From Bacteriovoracaceae bacterium UBA6261 (GTDB lineage: Bacteria > Bdellovibrionota > Bacteriovoracia > Bacteriovoracales > Bacteriovoracaceae): DNA of 15,634 nt. A model generated the notes under the pieces. That model was not told the DNA's origin. It saw only the letters and a list, made by a program, of their open reading frames with translations, and made no database searches. This document shows, in pieces, positions 6,730 to 14,193 of the stretch (its first letter is position 1; each line of letters starts with the position of its first letter). The stretch covers positions 20,723 through 36,356 of the forward strand of contig DJVH01000128.1 in assembly GCA_002440825.1 (NCBI GenBank), written 5' to 3'. The translations under genes were made by a program, and so were the position numbers.

Positions 6730-7544
6730 GTCAAACGTTTCATAATAAAAATAATACAGATTAAGTAGAGAACGATGGCCCCGAAAACCATCGAAAGAAA
6801 AATTTCACCATCACGCGCTCTTTCTGCCTGGGCCTCTTTGAAATATTTCCCGACAGTCGTCATCTCATTTGTCACGGAGTTGTCGCGGTTGAAATTCTCA
6901 AGAATGCGCTCAATTTCCTTTGTCCGTTTGGCAATGACTTCAATATTATCTGAATATTTCTGCACCATCGGATTAGGTGTTTTGGCAAAGCTTAAAATCT
7001 GACTCAAGATCTTTCTGTCTTCTGCCAATCGCGCTTCATTATCTTTATGAGGAGCAGAAATATAAAAGAGAGCATCCACCACACATTCGCGATAAAAATC
7101 GCGCTTATCGACAGTGAAGGTAATTTTATTTCTTACCAACTCATTGTAGTTGGGATTCAAATCATCCGCTGCACGCTTCAGATCTTTTAAGGCCGTCTGG
7201 AATTTTTCCGTGTCGGCAAGCTTGCGGTTGAAATAGGTCTGAATTTTTTTAATTGAACTGACAAGTTCTTCTGTGCTTCGATTCACATCAGTGATGATGT
7301 TAAGAAGTTCTTTCACTCGGTTGACTTCCGCATCCAACGTTTGCGAATCATTGATGAGATTTCTTCTCATCATCGCGGCCGTGGCATTGATCTGCAGATC
7401 AGTTAAGCGAAGTTCTTCAAAATCCACTTTACCGATCAGGCCCGGACCTTCCATAAGAAAAAGATTCTTGTAAAAAAGCAGCCCGCTGCTGATCGTGAGA
7501 AGCAGAATCGAAGAAACCAGAATGATTAAGCGTGTTCCTTTCAT
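6726..7544 (-). CDS. Membrane-anchored helical protein of unknown function with two terminal TM segments
   Basis: I do not recognise a specific gene. The 272-residue product has a transmembrane segment near 6-24 (LIILVSSILLLTISSGLLF) and another near 247-268 (FGAIVLYLICIIFIM), ending in a short KRLT cytoplasmic tail. Between them is about 220 residues of polar, heptad-like, probably all-helical sequence (for example KKIQTYFNRKLADTEKF, KRAADDLNPNYNEL), which should face the periplasm. This is the architecture of the sensor half of a chemoreceptor or histidine kinase without any signalling domain; a DAHL-like double helical ligand-binding domain is one possibility, unproven. It is divergent from the 707-residue exported protein, and its stop shares TTAA with the enoyl-reductase gene. 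The ATG at 7544 is preceded by an extended -10 box 8 nt away and no Shine-Dalgarno. Confidence 0.7.
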   Translation of the reverse strand: MKGTRLIILVSSILLLTISSGLLFYKNLFLMEGPGLIGKVDFEELRLTDLQINATAAMMRRNLINDSQTLDAEVNRVKELLNIITDVNRSTEELVSSIKKIQTYFNRKLADTEKFQTALKDLKRAADDLNPNYNELVRNKITFTVDKRDFYRECVVDALFYISAPHKDNEARLAEDRKILSQILSFAKTPNPMVQKYSDNIEVIAKRTKEIERILENFNRDNSVTNEMTTVGKYFKEAQAERARDGEIFLSMVFGAIVLYLICIIFIMKRLT

Positions 7545-7552
7545 AAGTTCTT

Positions 7553-7561
7553 ATTCTAACA
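7553..7561 (-). promoter_or_regulatory. Extended -10 element for the minus-strand membrane protein gene
   Basis: On the minus strand the sequence reads TG-T-TAGAAT, a full extended -10 with 5/6 match to TATAAT. It ends eight bases before the ATG at 7544, so the transcript would start at or within a base or two of the start codon. The region 17 bp further up (TTCCTC) is a poor -35, which extended -10 promoters tolerate. Confidence 0.45.
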
Positions 7562-7638
7562 GTTTATGGCGAGCTGAGGAAAAAAACTGGCGGAGTTCTC
7601 AGCAGGTCTCCATAGCTAAATCACCAGAACTAAAACAG

Positions 7639-7666
7639 TCAAGTTTTCTTTAGGGCGAGCCGATAA
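7639..7666 (+). promoter_or_regulatory. FliA (sigma-28)-type flagellar/motility promoter
   Basis: TCAAGTTT (7639-7646) and GCCGATAA (7659-7666) match the sigma-28 consensus TAAAGTTT / GCCGATAA at 7/8 and 8/8 positions. The spacer is 12 bp, one longer than the usual 11. The transcript start would be near 7673, giving a leader of about 28 nt before the ATG at 7701. The leader contains a small CGGC-TAGGG-GCCG hairpin (7682-7694) with the purine-rich AGGG in the loop. The site lies in an intergenic region and in the correct orientation. Other GCCGATAA matches in the window fall inside genes without a -35, so they are chance. An overlapping sigma-70 -10 (TACAAT, 7674-7679) has no good -35. Confidence 0.65.
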
Positions 7667-7700
7667 GACTCTATACAATGGCGGCTAGGGGCCGGGACTT

Positions 7701-9824
7701 ATGAAAACAAAATCTGTCATTCGATTGCTTGGATTGGCCATTGGGATCATGTGGAGTCACGCTTACGCGCAGGACTTTAACTATCTTAGCGTCACGGACG
7801 CCGATGGGCTTTCTAAAAACTACTCCACACCAGGTGTTGGAAATTCCATTGATCCATTTGCCACAAAAAACAATCTGTACCAGCAGATTTTAGATGAGAT
7901 GAATCTCGAGTATGAACACATCGGTCAACGGGAAGCGGCGAGAGTTCTGTCTGGCAATCAGTCGACGGTAACCGGCGGCCTCAACAGCATTGGTTTTACC
8001 TACAAAAGACCCTTCATCGATTTTTCCATCAGCGTAGACCGCAATCTGGCGCCTGATTTATTTGACGACAAACGATGGATAGTCACAGACACTTTCAATA
8101 TTTATATTGATGCTTCAAAAGTACTCTCAAACCTGAAAGATAAAGAAGTCATCGACATCACCGAAAAAAATCTTGCCGCCTTTGCTGGAGTTGTCTTTAA
8201 ACGAACTTTTACATGGGTTCATTACGCCAACTCCTACAACGAAGGATTGACCACCCATTTTGAAAAGCTTTTCCTACCTTTCACAGCTTTAAGCTTCAAT
8301 AATATTTCCCGAATGCAAACCAATGAAATGATCTTTAAAGAAGACTCTTTGTCTTTTCATGCCGGAGGTCTTGTGTCGGCTCCGCTTTACACTGGTGTAA
8401 CGGGAATGGCGGGAGTTCTTGCCAAATTCCAGAAACTTTCTCGCGTAGAAGTTGTTTCAGCACCGTCAAAATCAGGCAATGGAGATGAAGTTCGTCTATC
8501 GTATGAAAAATCCAAGGCCGTGGGAGCAGGCATTTCCATTGGGATTCAGGCAGACTTTCTTAAAATTTTAAGAATGACTTTGCTTTCTTACGACTTCAGT
8601 TACGAACTGACTGAATCTTATAAAATTTATCTGAACTTCATGCAAACTGATCTGCGCGAAATGATTCCAGGAGATGCGGTCGCTGTTGAAATCGGTCAGC
8701 TTCTGAAAAATCGTGAAGGTGACCTGGACGTTCTTGCTCCTTACCTTATTTCAGAAGAAAAGAAAAAAGCGCAGACCATTGAACACAAATACAATTTCCT
8801 TCTTCTCGGCGGATCAAAAAGCTCGAAGACTCAACAGATAGAAGTGACAAGCCAGGGCCGTTTAAAAAACTTCTTCAGACATTACTATGAGAAAATTAAA
8901 TACACAGAAGATTTTATGTCGCGCTTATTTGCAAGCGTTGTTTATGCCCTGACAAACAGCGATGTCAGTGCTTCTAAAATGGCGAGTGACTCGCGCAAAG
9001 TCACCATTGAGTATGACAGTGAAAGAAATCTTCTTGAAAACAGAGAAGACATCAATATTCAGGACAACACTCAAAAACTATCGATGACATTTAATGCTGA
9101 ATTCATGACAAAAAAGAGCAGTGGCTTTGGTGGAAGAAAATATCGCGATCGCGCCATTTTCATTCTCGAACGCTATTCAGGAATTGACCCTCTTGCTGTC
9201 AACATGGTTCGCGATGAACATTTAAAGGCCCCTTTTGTCATTTCCGGCCGCTACCAGGTCAATACAGAAGGTATCCGTTATTTAAATTCACAAAGCGTGG
9301 GAACCGTGTTCGACCACCTGGACGGTTTATGTGATGAGTACCCGAAAAAGAAATTTTTTAATTTCAGAAATCTCTTTGATAACTGCAGACGCTCACTACA
9401 AAACGATTACATAAACTATTACAAAGATTTGACTCATAATAAAGTGACGTCAGACGCCATTAATACCTGTGAGAGAAAGTCAGCGAGATATATTTTCTCC
9501 GCTTCGAAAAAACGGGCATACCTGAAACAATGTCTTTCTGAAGTCACTTACAGAGATCGTGAAGACTGGGTGAACATTCCTCTTTGGACGCTGAAGAACT
9601 TCACCAATAACATCGTTAACAACTGCAACAGCAAGGTTCATTATTACAATCTCTTCGGCCTTCAGAATGTGTTTTTCTATGGAAATTTCAATGCTGTGAC
9701 AGCTGACGGCAGAGACTTTACGACCAGCTTTCATGAAGGAGACTTCAAGGGATTTGGCGTTGTCGATCATTACATGAGACTGGAGAATCTAAGAGCACCA
9801 TCTTCGATTGTCGTGGATCAGTAA
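7701..9824 (+). CDS. Large exported protein of unknown function, probable FliA-regulon member
   Basis: I do not recognise this 707-residue protein. It has a signal peptide (MKTK..., hydrophobic core 8-18, cleavage AYA|Q after A23) and no later transmembrane helix, so it is periplasmic or exported. Residues 85-330 are rich in alternating hydrophobic/aromatic stretches that look beta-sheet (for example SIGFTYKRPFIDFSISVD, GAGISIGIQADF). Residues 330-500 are more charged. The last 165 residues hold all five cysteines (544, 562, 590, 611, 642), an odd number, suggesting disulfides plus one free or intermolecular thiol. No catalytic motif is apparent. The gene stands alone behind a near-perfect FliA promoter, so it is likely made together with flagella, in motile cells. 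Outer-membrane, surface or flagellum-associated roles are all possible; none is shown. Confidence 0.75.
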   Translation: MKTKSVIRLLGLAIGIMWSHAYAQDFNYLSVTDADGLSKNYSTPGVGNSIDPFATKNNLYQQILDEMNLEYEHIGQREAARVLSGNQSTVTGGLNSIGFTYKRPFIDFSISVDRNLAPDLFDDKRWIVTDTFNIYIDASKVLSNLKDKEVIDITEKNLAAFAGVVFKRTFTWVHYANSYNEGLTTHFEKLFLPFTALSFNNISRMQTNEMIFKEDSLSFHAGGLVSAPLYTGVTGMAGVLAKFQKLSRVEVVSAPSKSGNGDEVRLSYEKSKAVGAGISIGIQADFLKILRMTLLSYDFSYELTESYKIYLNFMQTDLREMIPGDAVAVEIGQLLKNREGDLDVLAPYLISEEKKKAQTIEHKYNFLLLGGSKSSKTQQIEVTSQGRLKNFFRHYYEKIKYTEDFMSRLFASVVYALTNSDVSASKMASDSRKVTIEYDSERNLLENREDINIQDNTQKLSMTFNAEFMTKKSSGFGGRKYRDRAIFILERYSGIDPLAVNMVRDEHLKAPFVISGRYQVNTEGIRYLNSQSVGTVFDHLDGLCDEYPKKKFFNFRNLFDNCRRSLQNDYINYYKDLTHNKVTSDAINTCERKSARYIFSASKKRAYLKQCLSEVTYRDREDWVNIPLWTLKNFTNNIVNNCNSKVHYYNLFGLQNVFFYGNFNAVTADGRDFTTSFHEGDFKGFGVVDHYMRLENLRAPSSIVVDQ

Positions 9825-9874
9825 TAGGTCTTATAACAAAATTATATTGTCAGAAAAGCGGGTTCTGGTTTATC

Positions 9875-9880
9875 CATAAT
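9875..9880 (+). promoter_or_regulatory. -10-like element just upstream of the acyl-CoA dehydrogenase gene
   Basis: CATAAT (5/6 to TATAAT) ends only four bases before the ATG at 9885, which has no Shine-Dalgarno. A TTGTCA lies at 9847-9852, but its 22-bp spacer is too long for a standard promoter. The layout resembles the other -10 boxes set right against start codons in this window. The rest of this 60-bp gap shows no convincing terminator. Confidence 0.35.
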
Positions 9881-9884
9881 AGAT

Positions 9885-11579
9885 ATGGAAGAATTTATTC
9901 AGACCGGACCCGTCTTAAAAAATCAATTCACCGAAGATGAGCTGTTAAAAAGCTATCTCAAATTCCGTTTGCCAGAAAAAATATTCAACGATGTCTTTTT
10001 GAATCTTTCCCGATTCGGCGAGCGTGTTGTTACCGATATTTTAAAAAGCGCGGAGGAAGCAGAGAAACATCCTCCTCTGCACGTTCCTTATAATCCCTGG
10101 GGCAAACGCATTGATGAAATCCAGACAGCGCGAGGATGGCAGGAATTGCACGCTGTGAGCGCTGAAGAAGAACTGGTCTCGCTGGGATACACCAGACGCT
10201 ATCAGCATTATTCAAGAACCGTTCAATTTGCCAAACTTTATCTATTTCACCCGTCCAGTGCCTTTTATTCTTGTCCGCTGGCCATGACTGACGGAGCGGC
10301 CAAACTTATTGAAATATACGGCGACGAGGAACTCAAACAAAACTCTTTCATGCATCTTGTTTCAACCCATCCGGAAACTTTCTGGGTTTCTGCTCAATGG
10401 ATGACGGAAAGAAGCGGGGGCTCTGATGTTTCCGGCACTGAAACAATCGCCAGACAAGAAAATGGAGTCTGGAGACTATACGGAACCAAATGGTTTTGTT
10501 CAGCGGTGAATGCCCAGATGTGTATGCTTCTTGCCCGGGTAGAAGATGAAAAAGGTGAGACAATCAAAGGAAGCAGAGGTCTTTCTCTGTTCTATGTCGA
10601 ATTGCAGAATCCGGAAGAAAAAGAGAACTACGAAATTCTCCGCCTGAAAGATAAGCTTGGAACAAATGCTCTTCCTTCTGCTGAAGTCAAACTAAAAGGC
10701 CTTAAGGCCAAAATGGTCGGACATCAAGGAGAAGGTGTAAAAAATATTGCATCAATGTTTAATGTCACCAGACTCTATAATTCAGTCACGAGTGTGGCGG
10801 CCTTCCGGCGCTTTCTGGTTCTCGCCGAAGATTATGCGTCCAAAAGAATTGCTTTTAAAAAAACAATCAATGAGCATCCATTGACGGCGCTCATTTTTGC
10901 CCGCGCCAAAGCGGACTTCCATGCGTCTTTTCATCTGACCTTTCTTGTTTCAGAGCTCGCAGGTTTTGAGGAACGCTTTGAAGAACAAAATCATTTTTCA
11001 CTCACGCACGAAGAGATTAAAAAACTTCTCCGTCTTCTCACCCCGGTCGTTAAACTTTATACGGCAAAAAAAGTAATCAACTGGAGCAGTGAACTTCTGG
11101 AAGTCTTTGGAGGCGCCGGTTATATCGAAGACACAGGTATTCCACGACTCTTGCGCGACAATCAGGTTTTTCCCTTATGGGAAGGCACGACCAACGTATT
11201 AAGCCTCGATCTGCTCCGGGCGATGACGAAGGATGGGTCGTTTGCGATTTTGATTAAAATGATCGAAAAAAAATGTGCAGGCATTCATTCCACAGATCTC
11301 AAGGCCGAAGTCAGAATCCTTTTATCTGCACTCAATCAGTTAAAGGCGATCGTCAAAGAGGCCAGTGAAGAAAGTGAAGTGATAATGGAAGGCAAGGCCC
11401 GTGACCTCGCTTTTTCTATCGGAAATCTCGCAAGTGCTGTGCACATGCTTGAATATTGCGACAGTCCTCATGCCGACAAGAAATCCAAAATGATTCTTAA
11501 ATATTTTCTGGAAAAGAACCCGGTCCACGTGGAGAGTTTTGATCTCGATGCGTGGGAAAAAGTGAAGAAAATGATTTAA
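9885..11579 (+). CDS. Acyl-CoA dehydrogenase, AidB-like family
   Basis: A 564-residue flavoprotein with the acyl-CoA dehydrogenase fold. Motifs: QWMTERSGGSDVSGTE (171-186), which matches the AidB-type MTExxGGSD segment; KWFCSAVNA (202-210), the FAD/substrate strand; LKDKLG (254-259) followed by a substrate-loop region; and VFGGAGYIED (407-416) leading to LWEGTTNV (431-438) with Glu433, the position of the usual catalytic base in many family members. The length and the C-terminal helical extension (about 450-564) match AidB/ACAD11-like proteins rather than the 380-residue short-chain enzymes. It would oxidise an acyl-CoA to the 2-enoyl-CoA, passing electrons to ETF. E. coli AidB itself has a DNA-protection role, so the biochemical role is not certain. 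It converges on the ole operon, and the stop codons interlock. Confidence 0.85.
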   Translation: MEEFIQTGPVLKNQFTEDELLKSYLKFRLPEKIFNDVFLNLSRFGERVVTDILKSAEEAEKHPPLHVPYNPWGKRIDEIQTARGWQELHAVSAEEELVSLGYTRRYQHYSRTVQFAKLYLFHPSSAFYSCPLAMTDGAAKLIEIYGDEELKQNSFMHLVSTHPETFWVSAQWMTERSGGSDVSGTETIARQENGVWRLYGTKWFCSAVNAQMCMLLARVEDEKGETIKGSRGLSLFYVELQNPEEKENYEILRLKDKLGTNALPSAEVKLKGLKAKMVGHQGEGVKNIASMFNVTRLYNSVTSVAAFRRFLVLAEDYASKRIAFKKTINEHPLTALIFARAKADFHASFHLTFLVSELAGFEERFEEQNHFSLTHEEIKKLLRLLTPVVKLYTAKKVINWSSELLEVFGGAGYIEDTGIPRLLRDNQVFPLWEGTTNVLSLDLLRAMTKDGSFAILIKMIEKKCAGIHSTDLKAEVRILLSALNQLKAIVKEASEESEVIMEGKARDLAFSIGNLASAVHMLEYCDSPHADKKSKMILKYFLEKNPVHVESFDLDAWEKVKKMI

Positions 11580-12559
11580 AAAAGACGCTTGATTCCATCT
11601 TCAATGCTGACTGCTGGTTTAAAGCCCAGATCCTGCTCAAGATTATGGTGGCTGAAGTAGTGTGATTTCCCTAGTTGCAGGGCCACAAATCTCGTCATTG
11701 GTGGATGGATATTATAAATGCCAAAAAGTTTCAAAACACTTTCAATAAAAAAACCAACGGTATAAGCGGCCCTGACTGAAATTTTCTTTGTCACAGGCGG
11801 AAGCCCGGCATGGAGTAAAATTTCATTCGTAAAATCCCAAAGCTTAACCGGTCCCTGACCAAGAAAATAGGCCTTACCTGCAATGGCCGATTCCGGCGAA
11901 AGTTTTTTTAAAGCAAGAATGTGTGCATCGGCCGCATTCTCAACATACGTCACGTCCACCAGATTATTTCCATCGCCGATAATCTTCAATCGACCTTTTT
12001 GTCTCGCTTCGATAACCCTCGGAACCAGATTCAAATCACCCGGACCAAAAATTAAATGAGGGCGCAAAGAAACGGTGGAGAGAAGGGGGCCATTGGCCGC
12101 CAGAACAGATTTTTCAGCAATAGATTTAGTGGCGGCATAAGCAGTGAGATATTTTTCAGGGTAAGGAGTTTTTTCATCGACTCCACAAAGATCTTCGCTT
12201 CCAAAGGCCACAGAAGGAGTCGAGGTATAGACTAATTTTTTTATGCCCAGCTCTTTCATGGCACGCAAAATGTTTTCGGTGCCTGTCACGTTAGTTGCGT
12301 AAAAATCTTCATAGCGTCCCCACATACCGACTTGAGAAGCAGTATGAATGACAGCATCGATACCTTCCAGAGCCTTTTTTACATCCTGAAAGTTTTTTAA
12401 ATCACCGTGGCGTTGCTGCACTCCAAGCTCTTCGAGTTTGGCGTAGTGAGAACGAGAAAAACTAAAAAGTTCATAATCAGATTCAACTGCGAGTTTCTTT
12501 GCAATATAAGATCCGAGGAAACCACCTGCGCCGGTAATCAAAACTTTAGTTGTTTTCAT
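11576..12559 (-). CDS. oleD: OleD: 2-alkyl-3-oxoalkanoate reductase of olefin biosynthesis
   Basis: A 327-residue extended short-chain dehydrogenase/epimerase. It would reduce the beta-keto acid made by OleA to the beta-hydroxy acid with NADPH. Visible features: N-terminal Rossmann motif TGAGGFLG (9-16), HTASQVGMWG, the TSTPSV active-site strand, and the YAATK catalytic pair Tyr141/Lys145. Overall it resembles the NSDHL-like 3-beta-HSD family to which OleD belongs. I chose the ATG at 12559; a TTG at 12568 is in frame and would add three residues. With the ATG, the gene overlaps oleC by 14 bp, so the two are probably co-translated. The assignment is firm because of the OleA-B-C neighbours; by itself it would only be an NAD-dependent epimerase/dehydratase. 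Its TAA interlocks with that of the acyl-CoA dehydrogenase gene. Confidence 0.88.
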   Translation of the reverse strand: MKTTKVLITGAGGFLGSYIAKKLAVESDYELFSFSRSHYAKLEELGVQQRHGDLKNFQDVKKALEGIDAVIHTASQVGMWGRYEDFYATNVTGTENILRAMKELGIKKLVYTSTPSVAFGSEDLCGVDEKTPYPEKYLTAYAATKSIAEKSVLAANGPLLSTVSLRPHLIFGPGDLNLVPRVIEARQKGRLKIIGDGNNLVDVTYVENAADAHILALKKLSPESAIAGKAYFLGQGPVKLWDFTNEILLHAGLPPVTKKISVRAAYTVGFFIESVLKLFGIYNIHPPMTRFVALQLGKSHYFSHHNLEQDLGFKPAVSIEDGIKRLF

Positions 12560-14189
12560 ATTGCTCAATTTCTTCTTTTAATTTCAAACGGTCAATTTTG
12601 ATATTGTGCCGGACATCCACCGGAAAACTTCTCGACAGATAAATTTTCTGAATGTCTTTTGTGTGTGAATATTTTTTTGCAATAGCAATCAGTTCACTTT
12701 CAAAAATGGAGCGGCCTTTACCTGAAAGGTATTGTCCGTCTTTTCTTTCAATGACGATGGCGGGAATCTGTTTTCCTGGCTTGCCAAGCCCGACAAGAGC
12801 GGATCGTTTAACGGCCGGATGTCTGTTGAAAATGGCCTCGACCGGAATCGGATAAAGTATTTCTGAAGAGGCTAAAACTTGATGCGTTTTTCTTCCACAA
12901 AACCAAAGTTGCCCGTTGGTGTCGAGATAACCGACATCGCCCATTCGATGCCAGAACGAGTCTCCGTCTAGTATTTTGGCTTCGCTGGTTTGTTTAGGAA
13001 GTTGAAAATACTCTCTGGTAACCTGTTTTCCTTTGACGATAATTTCGCCCACTTCTCCGTCCATGAGAACATCTGCTTCCTTGATGTGGCCAATCACTTC
13101 ATTGGTTGAACGAATGATTTTAACTTCAATTCCCGGAACTGGTTTTCCAATACAAGTCCCACGGCCTTCATCACTTAAATGGGCCGTGTTTTTTAAAATA
13201 TATTCACCAGACACGTTGGAGACAGGTAGGGCCTCTGTTGCTCCATAAGGAGTATAAGTTGTTCCATGAGGAAGAAGCGCTCTGAATTTTAAATGAAGTC
13301 TGGTTGAAACGGGAGCGCCGAACATGACGACATATTTAATAGTTGGAAGTGTGATCCCTTTTTCAATGCAATAATCCGCTACGCGTTCCCAGATTGCCGG
13401 CGAACCGGCCACAAATGTAGGTTTGCAGTCATTGATGTTGGCGATTAATTTTTCCGGATCACAAAGCCCTGGCTTTGACGGATCCATATCGGGAATACAA
13501 GAGGTCATTCCCATCGCAATGGTAAAAAGAGAAAAGAGAGGAAAGCCCGGCATGTCGACATCGTTCATTGTGAGATTGAACATGGCCTGCAGAACATCCG
13601 TCTGTTGATTGAAAATTTCGTGAGTATAGACAACTCCCTTGGGAGTTCCCGTTCCACCGCTCGTAAATAATATAGCGGCCGTATCAGAAGCTTCGCACAC
13701 CACAGGGGTGAAGCTTTGAACCTTCTCATTTTTCATTTTACGAAGTGAAATCATTTTTCCCCAGGTCAAGCGCCCGGTAGTGACATTCATCTTCACTGTC
13801 TTAAAAGCATCACGATAGAATTGTTTGATGTAGTGAATTTCTGCTTCTGAAATAAGAGCGACAGGACCAGCTTCCTTAATGCATTTGAGCAAATTGGTTT
13901 TTCCCATTCCCGGATCGATAAAAACAGGAACGACCCCCAATTTAAAAAGGGCAAAGGTCATGGCAGGAAAATCTAAACCCGGTCTTAAAAAAAGAAGAGT
14001 CTTGTCACCTTTTTTAAGGCCAAGTTTTGCAAGTGCAACAGCGTATTTATTAGAGAGAACTTCGAGCTCTTTAAACGTGAGTTCATCATATTCGTAATGA
14101 TCATGTGTCTTGTGACGAACAGGAAATCGCACGGCCGGCTTATCGGGAAATGTTTTGGCATTTAATGTAAGTCTCTCGGCGATGTTCAC
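12546..14189 (-). CDS. oleC: OleC: ATP-dependent beta-lactone synthetase of olefin biosynthesis
   Basis: A 547-residue ANL-superfamily (AMP-binding) enzyme. It would adenylate the beta-hydroxy acid from OleD and close it to a cis-beta-lactone. Core motifs in order: TSGGTGTPKG (176-185, A3 loop), YGATEA (315-320, A5), MGDVGYLD (416-423, A7), GRKTHQV (432-438, A8 hinge) and the C-terminal FPVDVRHNIKI segment with Lys531 in the A10 position. This FPVDVRHN ending is characteristic of OleC proteins. The start is GTG, with AGGA eight bases upstream and four bases after the oleB stop. Unlike some actinobacterial clusters, oleB and oleC are separate genes, not fused. If only the domain were considered, it would be called a fatty-acid-CoA ligase; the context makes OleC the better name. 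Confidence 0.92.
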   Translation of the reverse strand: MNIAERLTLNAKTFPDKPAVRFPVRHKTHDHYEYDELTFKELEVLSNKYAVALAKLGLKKGDKTLLFLRPGLDFPAMTFALFKLGVVPVFIDPGMGKTNLLKCIKEAGPVALISEAEIHYIKQFYRDAFKTVKMNVTTGRLTWGKMISLRKMKNEKVQSFTPVVCEASDTAAILFTSGGTGTPKGVVYTHEIFNQQTDVLQAMFNLTMNDVDMPGFPLFSLFTIAMGMTSCIPDMDPSKPGLCDPEKLIANINDCKPTFVAGSPAIWERVADYCIEKGITLPTIKYVVMFGAPVSTRLHLKFRALLPHGTTYTPYGATEALPVSNVSGEYILKNTAHLSDEGRGTCIGKPVPGIEVKIIRSTNEVIGHIKEADVLMDGEVGEIIVKGKQVTREYFQLPKQTSEAKILDGDSFWHRMGDVGYLDTNGQLWFCGRKTHQVLASSEILYPIPVEAIFNRHPAVKRSALVGLGKPGKQIPAIVIERKDGQYLSGKGRSIFESELIAIAKKYSHTKDIQKIYLSRSFPVDVRHNIKIDRLKLKEEIEQYENN

Positions 14190-14193
14190 TTTT

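Noticed and set aside
9851..9869. Small CAGAA...TTCTG hairpin after the 707-residue protein gene as a terminator
   Set aside because: The stem is only 5 bp, AT-rich, and not followed by a T-run.
11975..11982. GCCGATAA (plus strand) inside oleD, a possible FliA -10
   Set aside because: There is no -35 partner, and it encodes the IGDG segment of OleD on the other strand; chance.
12560..12568. TTG start for OleD adding three residues
   Set aside because: The ATG at 12559 leads directly into the usual MKxxKVLITGAGGFLG beginning, and the TTG is too close to its only purine-rich upstream stretch.
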